Shown here piece after piece: positions 1 through 8,133 of a DNA stretch of 64,000 nt. A model generated the notes under the pieces. The model was given only the letters and a program-made list of their open reading frames with translations, was not told where the DNA came from and ran no database searches. Position numbers and translations under genes: made by a program. This DNA comes from Lasioglossum baleicum. Its lineage: Eukaryota > Arthropoda > Insecta > Hymenoptera > Halictidae. The DNA lies in the NCBI RefSeq assembly GCF_051020765.1, contig NW_027469372.1, positions 62,001 to 126,000 on the forward strand, in the 5' to 3' direction. How positions within the stretch are numbered: the stretch's first letter is position 1; each line of letters opens with the position of its first letter.

Positions 1-3000
1 GGCATCCCAAGAGAATCGCCAAAAGGCAACACAGCTGGCCGTCATCAGCGACGACCAGCAGTAGATGAAATTCGAGTAGATAGGAGAGATAACCCGGACG
101 GTCAGCAGAATGAACGACCATCCGCGAAATTAGTCTCGGCAATAAATCTCGCGCCGGACTCCCCTATCCCTCGAATAAAAGCAAAATCGTCACTCTTCTC
201 AAAAGAGTGTGAGTTCCTCTTGGACACCGGGTCCGAGGTCAACTTAATCCGAGCGTCTGGTATCAAATCTGACGTTCATCTAAAAACTGACAGCGTCATA
301 CACGTCCATGGCGTGACAGAAGGAGAAATTGCGACCCTCGGTTATATCAATGCGGAGCTAGCAGATTCCATTAAAGTCACGCTACACGTTCTGCCTGACA
401 GTTTTCCAATTAATATAGATGGTATCTTAGGCTCCCCCTTCTTCAGAGAGGGAGCAGAGATATCATTTGCGAAGGAATGCGTAGAGTATAAAAACCTACG
501 TATTCCCTTTTCGAATCCTCGGGAATATTCCATCGAAAGCCGTACCGCCGCCTGCATAGCCGTCAACGTAAAGGGCCCAAGCGAAGGGTATGTGCGAAAA
601 GTAGATGTAAAACCCGATGTGTTCTTAGGTGATTGTTTAGTCACCAACCGTAACGGAAAGGCATACCTGCGATGCTTTAACGCATCGTCCGAAGTGGCGT
701 CCTTCTCCCTGCCTACGTTGGAGGTGGAAGAGATCGAGGTTCCCTTTTCAAATATTCAAGCCGAAGTCAATTCGGACTTATTCAATGCTCGTGCGTGCCG
801 CGCGCACGAGACGATCGTTAACGATCAACTCGCGTCTTCTATTAATTCCGGTAACCATTCCGACGATTCCGGTAGCCATCCCGATTCTTTAGATAATTCC
901 GGTAACCATTCCGACGATTCCGGTAGCCATCCCGATTCTTTAAATAATTCCGGTAACCATCCCGACGATTCCGGTAGCCATCCCGATTCTTTAAATAATT
1001 CCGGTAACCATCCCGACGATTCCGGTAGCCATCCCGATACTTTAAAGAATTCCGGTAACCATCCCGACGATTTATATTCAAAGTCCTGTGTGGAAAGAAA
1101 CATCAGCGCCTTCGCCTCAGATGAACTTTTAGAATGTTCATATGAGAACAATTTAGAAAACATTTCTATTCCTAAAGTTAAATCAAAAGGAGTTTATGTT
1201 TTGCCACAAACTCCTATCTTCAAATCCTCGCCGGAACAAGACCTCTTGCAGCTTCAACGATCAGGTATCCGTGCGACCGAAAACAAAGTCCATGCGTCTG
1301 GCAAATACAATTCCGCGAGATTCGCGTCAGCAAGAAAAAGAAATAAAGCCGATACATTATACTCGCCCGAGACAACTAAGTCTGATTATAAGCTTTCGTT
1401 ATGTATTTTGCGAAACGAATTCAATCTTCCTAGCGTTAACAGAGTCTCCAATATCGTTACGCCAACGATAAACTATCGCAGCGACCCAAGAGCGAAATTT
1501 AAAACCTCTGGTCAGCATCACCCCACTCCACAGCAGGAAGACGATATCCCTGCGACACAACGAGATCTTCAAGGAGAAACCGTCACCCCTGAAGATCATC
1601 AGTCTGTCGACAACGCTATAACAGCAACCATGCAGCCGATACAAGCTGCTATCTTGCTCTCTATTGCCACGCAAGCCTCAACACTCATTGGATATGACTG
1701 TGGAGGTTCAACCTTGAATATTACCACGTATTCAACTATTGACACTCTTAACTGCGAGCCAGAAGACATCGCACCAGCTGAAAATTTAGAAAGAATTCAG
1801 CTCCTGCAGCTAGCTGAATTCTCGCAAGCTCGTGTCTTGCAATGCCATATCGGAATAGACAGAACCATATACTATTGTGGCATGCACTCACATAATTCGG
1901 TAGTATCCAATGGTCGACAAGACTATATATTACCGATCTCCAGCGAAACCTGTTCGAGCCTACACACGACGGGGACAATATTCATCACCCCAGCCGCTCA
2001 GATCACAGGTATTCAGCCGAACTCGACCTCCTCTCACGGCCTCACGTTAGCAGGAGTTATTCAGAACGATGGTAGCTGCGCTGGAACCACGTATAGTGAT
2101 CCGTTTGGGACTTGGACCGATGTCGTGGTACAAGCTTTAGTCCGAATCACGATCCGCGACTACATCGCTCCAATCAGATTGTCAACCGGACAGATTCATC
2201 TACAAACTGGGCAAACCTGCCCCCTTCAAAAAGGAAGCTGCTTAGACGCACAAGATGGCCATACGTTCTGGGAAACCACGCCGACGGACTCGTGCAAATT
2301 CAATAATTATGATGTCTTGTACGAAGGGATAGCCACTAAACTATCCTCCAAGGTGAATCCTTCTCCAACCCTGTATACCGTAGCATCGCAGGACACGACT
2401 TTTGCACTCACGGAGACAGGCAGATCGTCAGTTTGCGGATATGTCATAATCCGTACGGAACACCCCAAGCTGTTCATTCTGGAAGTTGGAAGTTCAGGAA
2501 AATTCAAGGAGAAAACACACACCTTGGTCAACAATCTGGACATCTTCACGTATGTCAACAGCAAATTTGTTTACGTGGAGAAGCACCTCCGGAAACAATT
2601 TTCTCAACTCTACAAAGATGTAATCCGTCAGAAGTGTGAGCTAGAGCGTCAGATTCTCCAGAACGCCCTCACATTATTACATTCAGCACCCGAAGAAGTT
2701 GCCACTGCCATCATGAAGGATGTCGGATTTATCGCAGTTCCAGCAGGAGAGGTAGTGCACATAATAAAGTGCATACCAGTCACGGTCCAAGTGAGGAAAA
2801 CCGAACGGTGTTATGATGAGCTACCCATCACGTATCGGAACACATCAAAATTCCTGAAGCCAAGGGACCACATCATTTCAAATACGGGGACAGAAAAGCC
2901 ATGCAATGAGCTACTTCCCCCATATTATAGACTGCACGGAACATGGTATCGCCTAACACCGTCATTGATGGAGGCCATCACTCCTTCGGAGCTTCACCCC

Positions 3001-3657
3001 CTCGCCAAGTCAACCTGGAAATACATAGATCCGAAGAACTTGGCAACGGGAGGCATTTATTCACAAGACGACCTGGACAAACTACAGGATCATATAATGT
3101 TTCCTGTAGAGAAGGTAGCAGTCATAAATTCAATCGCACAGGGTGCGACGGGAAGACAGTTTGCAGCAGGAAACATTAATATGTTCAATCTGCTCGATGA
3201 AAACTCCCTACAGCAGATAGCGGAGTCTACAGCACAGAAATTATGGTCCGGATTCACTACATTCGGATCAATAAGTGCTGGAATAATCGGAGTGTACGTA
3301 GCGATTCGAACGATCAAAACAATCATCAGTACGATCGTTAACGGCATCGCATTACACTCACTATACGGCTGGAGCCTGCATCTCGTCGTCGCCATCTGGA
3401 GTTCACTGACCCGGTTCTTTATATTCATGAAGCAGAGAGACAACAGGACTTCAGCGGCCATCGAGGACAAAGCCAGTGATAGTGCCAGTGTCGGAGAATT
3501 CCGAACCCGTCCTCCCTTGACGAAACGAACGTTAATTTGCGATTCCCTTGACCCAGCGTTGCGAGACAGGGATGACATTTCAGTGCATCCTGTCTACCGC
3601 CACCCAGAGGCAGAGATTCCACTGCGTGAAATCTCTTCTCTAAGGGGGGAGGTGTGA
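1..3657 (+). CDS. pro-env: Protease-linker-Env polyprotein (A1)
   Basis: The frame is open from the first base of the window to TGA at 3655-3657. The retropepsin active site (LDTGSEVNLI) starts at 220 and the ILGSPFF flap-side motif follows about 65 residues later. The post-protease connector typical of insect Ty3/Gypsy pol ends in a LEVEEIE motif. Then come four full 17-aa NSGNHPDDSGSHPDSL-type repeats, a basic linker, and from ATG 1630 a glycoprotein with signal peptide, many cysteines, a C-terminal membrane region and a roughly 73-aa tail. RT, RNase H and integrase, which belong after the connector, are absent. The front half (to about 1.65 kb) shares variants with A4 and the rear half with A3, so the copy is mosaic. 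No stop or frameshift is seen. Confidence 0.85.
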   Translation, partial: GIPRESPKGNTAGRHQRRPAVDEIRVDRRDNPDGQQNERPSAKLVSAINLAPDSPIPRIKAKSSLFSKECEFLLDTGSEVNLIRASGIKSDVHLKTDSVIHVHGVTEGEIATLGYINAELADSIKVTLHVLPDSFPINIDGILGSPFFREGAEISFAKECVEYKNLRIPFSNPREYSIESRTAACIAVNVKGPSEGYVRKVDVKPDVFLGDCLVTNRNGKAYLRCFNASSEVASFSLPTLEVEEIEVPFSNIQAEVNSDLFNARACRAHETIVNDQLASSINSGNHSDDSGSHPDSLDNSGNHSDDSGSHPDSLNNSGNHPDDSGSHPDSLNNSGNHPDDSGSHPDTLKNSGNHPDDLYSKSCVERNISAFASDELLECSYENNLENISIPKVKSKGVYVLPQTPIFKSSPEQDLLQLQRSGIRATENKVHASGKYNSARFASARKRNKADTLYSPETTKSDYKLSLCILRNEFNLPSVNRVSNIVTPTINYRSDPRAKFKTSGQHHPTPQQEDDIPATQRDLQGETVTPEDHQSVDNAITATMQPIQAAILLSIATQASTLIGYDCGGSTLNITTYSTIDTLNCEPEDIAPAENLERIQLLQLAEFSQARVLQCHIGIDRTIYYCGMHSHNSVVSNGRQDYILPISSETCSSLHTTGTIFITPAAQITGIQPNSTSSHGLTLAGVIQNDGSCAGTTYSDPFGTWTDVVVQALVRITIRDYIAPIRLSTGQIHLQTGQTCPLQKGSCLDAQDGHTFWETTPTDSCKFNNYDVLYEGIATKLSSKVNPSPTLYTVASQDTTFALTETGRSSVCGYVIIRTEHPKLFILEVGSSGKFKEKTHTLVNNLDIFTYVNSKFVYVEKHLRKQFSQLYKDVIRQKCELERQILQNALTLLHSAPEEVATAIMKDVGFIAVPAGEVVHIIKCIPVTVQVRKTERCYDELPITYRNTSKFLKPRDHIISNTGTEKPCNELLPPYYRLHGTWYRLTPSLMEAITPSELHPLAKSTWKYIDPKNLATGGIYSQDDLDKLQDHIMFPVEKVAVINSIAQGATGRQFAAGNINMFNLLDENSLQQIAESTAQKLWSGFTTFGSISAGIIGVYVAIRTIKTIISTIVNGIALHSLYGWSLHLVVAIWSSLTRFFIFMKQRDNRTSAAIEDKASDSASVGEFRTRPPLTKRTLICDSLDPALRDRDDISVHPVYRHPEAEIPLREISSLRGEV
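2..64 (+). CDS. gag: Gag C-terminal end (partial, A1)
   Basis: The first 64 bases read in the gag frame as the last 20 residues of family A Gag followed by TAG at 62-64. The CCHC knuckle and the frameshift heptamer lie upstream of the window. The PR-Env frame is open across the same bases in the -1 frame, so this is the gag/PR overlap. Confidence 0.7.
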   Translation, partial: ASQENRQKATQLAVISDDQQ

Positions 3658-4056
3658 CGTCGGTCGCACCTCCGACGTTAGCTTTAAGACTACATGTAAA
3701 ATTAGATACATAAGAGCGAGCGTTACCCTTTAAAGATTCCAAAACTCCTAAAAATCCTTCATAACAATGAATCCTTAACACCACGTACATCTGATTGAAA
3801 TCCATCAACATAACCTAAAATCCAAAATCTGTCAAAATCCTAAAATAGCCAAAAATGGCCCAAACTCGAGGATTGAAATATCATTGGACTCGTGAGCGAA
3901 AATCATGAAACTAACCTAAAAATTTGTAGGTTAGGTTCTCAATTCGCGTTTGTTTAGACTTTACCAAAATTTCGATTTTTGGTAATTTTCAAAAGTACTT
4001 AGAATATTTTCAAACATATGATCGGTCGACAAATGATGTCAACTAATCATATGACA

Positions 4057-4063
4057 TATAAAA
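4057..4063 (+). promoter_or_regulatory. Candidate TATA box of LTR A
   Basis: TATAAAA lies about 405 bp into the LTR, roughly 65 bp before overlapping AATAAA polyadenylation signals (4126-4135). Short R regions with TATA and AATAAA close together are common in LTRs. The same motif lies at 24629-24635 in A3's 5' LTR. In the minus-strand copies of A4 the motif reads TATAAAT. Start site not proven. Confidence 0.5.
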
Positions 4064-4370
4064 TTTACATCGAAACGCCTTGCAAGAGCAAGCGCTCGAA
4101 AATATTCTAAGTCCCAATTTATTTAAATAAATAAATAGGTACGCCAATGGTTACCACTTAATTTTCGAGTCCTGCACCACTGGGAACGAAAACTGCTGAC
4201 TCTAGTGCGGCGGCCATCGCGCTGTTTACGACGAAGACCGGCACAAAGAGGACACGGTCCCCTTTTGCGAAGTCAGCATTTTTCGAACGAACGTTGTTCG
4301 TCGACGAACGTTCGATTCTCCCCAGTCCTCTCCGGGGACCCGAGTGGGTCAGTCGAGTTTTCGTCAATCT

Positions 4371-4460
4371 TCCAAGTCCAGACTATTTAGACATAGTCTT
4401 TCCAAATCCAGATTGTTTAGACACAATCTTCCCAAATCCATACTGTTTAGACACAGTCCC
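4371..4460 (+). repeat. Three tandem 30-bp hairpin units in LTR A
   Basis: Three exact-length 30-bp units. Each can fold into a stem with the same 6-nt loop TTAGAC: stems AGACTAT/ATAGTCT (4380-4386/4393-4399), AGATTGT/ACAATCT (4410-4416/4423-4429) and ACTGT/ACAGT (4442-4446/4453-4457). The stems differ by compensatory changes while the loop is constant, which points to RNA structure. Present in the other full LTR A copies. Confidence 0.7.
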
Positions 4461-5450
4461 TAATACCATTCAGTAATATCGTATTCTTATTCGTTTAATT
4501 CAAACATTACTTCGTTTATTCAATTAAACATTTTTATTGCGTTTCATATTTCGTACTTAGTACGTATTTCGATTTCGTTAACAATAAGCATCTTTACCTT
4601 TGTATTCTTTTACGTTTATAATATACTTTGTTTTACCAGAGTCAATCTAAATCCCAATTATTATTTCCTTGCTCCTAACTTCGTAGTTTGAAGTGACACG
4701 TTGTTAGTTAGAGATAGAGTTCTCACTGGAAAGTTCGCGAATAGTATTCCTTATTCAATTTCCTGTTACGTGTTCGCGTACGTGCGTGGTAGTGATAGAC
4801 TTGCTCGCATAGCAAGCTCCGCAGCATCCACGTCCGTTTTCTCGAATCAAAATATCGTCAACCACGCGGACGATATTCGCGAGATAAATTCACGGGATCG
4901 CACAGCGTCCACGCCCGTTTTCGCTAGTTAAAATATCGTCAATCACGCGGACGATATTCGTGAGTTAGATTCACGGTATCGTACAGCGTCCACGCCCGTT
5001 TCCTCAACGAGCGCATCCGTCTACAATACCGTAGCAGCCAGCTGTCAATCATTGGAGGTCGTTCCTGTCAAATATTGACGTGACAGAGTTTGGCGCAGTC
5101 GTCAATCCTTGAAGGTCGTTTCCAGCCATTTGGATCAACGCCTGTCAAGCAGAGCGGACCGAATTCAAGGTCATCAGCGCAACCGTAGCCGTTCATCCGT
5201 TGCGAATTCATTTCTCGTGTCAATCGACAAACAAGCGAAGCGTAAAAGTAAGTGGAACATATTATCGCGTATGTTTCAGGGTCGCGTGCATCATTCATCT
5301 GTGTAAGACTGCATGCAGGTGTCGGCATCGGGTCCTAGTCTGTTGATAAAAAGACCAACACTTTTATTAAATGTCAGTCAGTGGAAGAGTAGAGTAGCCG
5401 GGCCGCGGTATTCTCTTCTCTTGCTCTTATAGCCCCGCCAGGACGTGACA

Positions 5451-6354
5451 CCGGATATGTCACGAGTTTAATATATTCTATGCAAGAACTGAATTGGAAG
5501 ATGGTGTTGAACTAACACAAGAATAACAAGATCGAAGCACTGGTATAACAACGATATATTAAATAAGAACTGGTAAGTACACTGGTATACAATATGTAAG
5601 TAGTATTATAATAAGAGTAGTAATTGGATTAATGAATAATGGATATAGTAATATGTTGTAGGATTAATGTATGAGAATTAGGACTTGAGTTGAGTTGAGT
5701 TAGAGTTGGAATTGGAATTGGAATTAGGAGTGAAGGATCGACACACTTCACTATCGCGGAGCTAGACTGAACACGTCTGCTCTTAAAGTCGGAAGAAGCC
5801 GGACTGGCGGCTGAGGCCAGGTTGGCACGACTGCTCGAGTCGCCGGTCGGAGGCGGACTGATGCAAGCGTCCGCTCTGCCTTGCCTCCTTCGGTCGGAGT
5901 GGGGATAGCTGACGCTGCAGTCTCTTTGTTCTTCAGTCGTCGGAGTGGGAGAACCGCTGACGCAGCAGCGTCTTCGCTCCCGGGGACTGCACGTGCATTT
6001 CTGCTGACGCTGCAGTCTCGTGGCTGTCCTATTGCCCTCTACGAGCGTGGGACTGCTGATGCAGCAGTCTTTGGACTTCTCGACGTTTCTAGAAGCTTCT
6101 AGATGCTTCCAGAGTGATGCAATACTTTATTGCATTATGTGTCGTGGTGATGGGTTGAAACTGAGGTAAGGTGTTGATCAAGGTGAAGTTATGGTGATGG
6201 GTAGAGACGGAGATAAGGATTAGAACAATAGAATATATGAGATCTTAATACTATGCTCTTATGTCTAGGGGACGGTGTGTGGATCTTATGCAGATCAGAC
6301 CTTGTATACATAGTGTATGTACAAGGCCAACGTCGTACATCGGACGACGTAACA
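5451..6354 (-). repeat. LTR B fragment, reversed
   Basis: The U3-side part of LTR B in reverse orientation, running from the CCGG insertion site of A1 to the LTR start (reads ...ACGTAACA at 6354). It is flanked on the right by GCAC and LTR A sequence, exactly as at 33194-34101. It contains the heat-shock-element cluster at 6076-6110. No gene is seen; it is the duplicated right end of B2's 5' LTR. Confidence 0.85.
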
Positions 6355-7550
6355 GCACCACTGGGAACGAAAACTGCTGACTCTAGTGCGGCGGCCATCG
6401 CGCTGTTTACGACGAAGACCGGCACAAAGAGGACACGGTCCCCTTTTGCGAAGTCAGCATTTTTCGGACGAACGTTATTCGTCGACGAACGTTCGATTCT
6501 CCCCAGTCCTCTCCGGGGACCCGAGTGGGTCAGTCGAGTTTTCGTCAATCTTCCAAGTCCAGACTATTTAGACATAGTCTTTCCAAATCCAGATTGTTTA
6601 GACACAATCTTTCCAAATCCATACTGTTTAGACACAGTCCCTAATACCATTCAGTAATATCGTATTCTTATTCGTTTAATTCAAACATTACTTCGTTTAT
6701 TCAATTAAACATTTTTATTGCGTTTCATATTTCGTACTTAGTACGTATTTCGATTTCGTTAATAATAAGCACCTTTACCTTTGTATTCTTTTACGTTTAT
6801 AATATACTTTGTTTTACCAGAGTCAATCTAAATCCCAATTATTATTTCCTTGCTCCTAACTTCGTAGTTTGAAGTGACACGTTGTTAGTTAGAGATAGAG
6901 TTCTCACTGGAAAGTTCGCGAATAGTATTCCTTATTCAATTTCCTGTTACGTGTTCGCGTACGTGCGTGATAGTGATAGACTTGTTCGCATAGCAAGCTC
7001 CGCAGCATCCACGTCCGTTTTCTCGAATCAAAATATCGTCAATCACGCGGACGATATTCGTGAGTTAGATTCACGGTATCGTACAGCGTCCACGCCCGCT
7101 TCCTCAACGAGCGCATCCGTCTACAATACCGTAGCCGCCAGCTGTCCACCATTGGAGGTCGTTCCTGCCAAATATTGACGTGACAGAATTTGGCGCAGTC
7201 GTCAATCCTTGAAGGTCGTTTCCAGCCATTTGGATCAACGCCTGTCAAGCAGAGAGGACCGAATTCAAGGCCATCAGCGCAACCGTAGCTGTTCATCCGT
7301 TGCGAACTCATTTCTCGTGTCAATCGACAAACAAGCGAAGCGTAAAAGTAAGTGGAACATATTATCGCGTATGTTTCAGGGTCGCGTGCATCATTCATCT
7401 GTGTAAGACTGCATGCAGGTGTCGGCATCGGGTCCTAGTCTGTTGATAAAAAGACCAACACTTTTATTAAATGTCAGTCAGTGGAAGAGTAGAGTAGCCG
7501 GGCCGCGGTATTCTCTTCTCTTGCTCTTATAGCCCCGCCAGGACGTGACA
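6355..7550 (+). repeat. LTR A, right part (5' LTR of A2)
   Basis: Starts with target duplicate GCAC and the CACTGGGAACG segment internal to LTR A, and ends GGACGTGACA directly before the PBS of A2. It has one copy of the 81-bp unit where A1 and A3 have two. The hairpin triplet and splice-donor-like site are present. Confidence 0.85.
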
Positions 7551-7554
7551 AATT

Positions 7555-7571
7555 TGGCGCAGTCGGTAGGA
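7555..7571 (+). other. Primer-binding site 1 (tRNA-Ser type), A2
   Basis: TGGCGCAGTCGGTAGGA lies five bases after the LTR end and is complementary to a tRNA ending ...GACTGCGCCA. This is the tRNA-Ser class of PBS known from 17.6/297-type insect elements. Confidence 0.75.
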
Positions 7572-7628
7572 CACTCGTTGGTCACCGATGTTAGAGACAC
7601 CGTCAACACTTTTGTAGGATACGTCATG

Positions 7629-7682
7629 TGTCCTACCTCTGCCAAAATTTGTTGTGACAAATTTGGCGCAGTCGGTAGGACA
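7629..7682 (+). other. Second PBS inside an inverted repeat, A2 leader
   Basis: A second TGGCGCAGTCGGTAGGA occurs at 7664-7680, preceded by GTGACAAATT as if after a second LTR end. The 23 bases at 7629-7651 are an imperfect reverse complement of 7658-7682, with a 6-nt loop. The second PBS can therefore be base-paired in the RNA. The same arrangement is seen on the minus strand in A4 and A5; A3 has lost the middle part. Confidence 0.65.
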
Positions 7683-7998
7683 GTCGTTGGTCACCGATGT
7701 TAGAAGCACGGCATCGAGGAATAAAAATAGAATCAGTGTTAGCACGCGAACCCCTGCGCGTTCCATCATTGTTTGACAATTTAACGCAGTAGACTTAGAG
7801 TCCGTGAAAGCATAGTGTCAGTTAAAAGTGCGACGGGCAGTGAAGGAAATGCCCTTTCGCCCACGTTACATACTCAAATTATTTTTTGCGATGTTCGTAC
7901 TCAGTACAAATTCATCGAGAGTTTTAGTGAACGTTAAAGTGCGACGGGCGGTTTAGAAAACGCCCCTTCGCCCACGTTATATAGTCGGATTATTTTTC

Positions 7999-8133
7999 GC
8001 GAATATTACAGTAGAAATGAGTCGGGAAACGAATCAAGCCTCCCGACAAACGCGACCAAAGGACGGGAGGCATCCCAAGAGAATCGCCAAAAGGCAACAC
8101 AGCTGGCCGTCATCAGCAACGACCAGCAGTAGA
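7999..8133 (+). pseudogene. gag: Gag remnant of A2
   Basis: The leader sequence ending TTTTTCGCGAAT is joined directly to the gag sequence just after the CCHC knuckle (CGCGAATATTAC). Intact copies carry CGCGAAT at both places, so about 1.2 kb including the start codon, capsid and knuckle was lost between 7-bp direct repeats. Only the C-terminal tail and the gag/PR overlap remain. Confidence 0.8.

Larger units (their letters stand above)
1..5450 (+). mobile_element. A1: family A LTR retroelement, 3' part
   Basis: The left end is cut by the window. What remains is the last codons of gag, the whole PR-Env frame, a purine-rich tract at 3642-3652 and a complete 3' LTR. The CCGG at 5451-5454 directly after the LTR is the same 4-bp target duplicate that flanks A3, and the B LTR sequence that follows also matches A3's right flank. 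A1 is therefore best read as the duplicated counterpart of A3 rather than as an independent insertion. Confidence 0.85.
3653..5450 (+). repeat. LTR A, 3' LTR of A1 (1798 bp)
   Basis: Begins TGTGACGTCGG and ends GGACGTGACA, so the ends are imperfect inverted repeats. It follows the purine tract AAGGGGGGAGG; the Env stop overlaps the LTR start. Probable U3 with a TATA box (4057-4063) inside nested inverted repeats, AATAAA signals at 4126-4135, three tandem hairpins (4371-4460), an 81-bp tandem repeat (from about 4851 and 4932), and a splice-donor-like AAA/GTAAGT (5248-5253). With this TATA/polyA placement U5 would be about 1.3 kb. Small ORFs on both strands in the right half are conserved between copies but have no known function. 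Confidence 0.9.

Noticed and set aside
842..1163. Antisense ORFs with GWLPE or DGYRN repeats opposite the linker
   Set aside because: They are mirror frames of the 51-bp coding repeat; both antisense frames stay open for the same reason.
4287..4300. GTTCGTCGACGAAC palindrome as a separate regulatory site
   Set aside because: It is a perfect 14-bp palindrome in some LTR A copies, but no known factor or conservation argument supports a function.
4158..4367. 69-codon antisense ORF in LTR A (MTKTRLTHSGPRRG type)
   Set aside because: Lies opposite the hairpin-rich U5 part; a small conserved frame is expected between near-identical copies and gives no evidence of coding.
7555..7571. tRNA-Ser gene at the PBS
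   Set aside because: Only the 3'-end complement is present; no D-arm, anticodon arm or T-arm sequence accompanies it.
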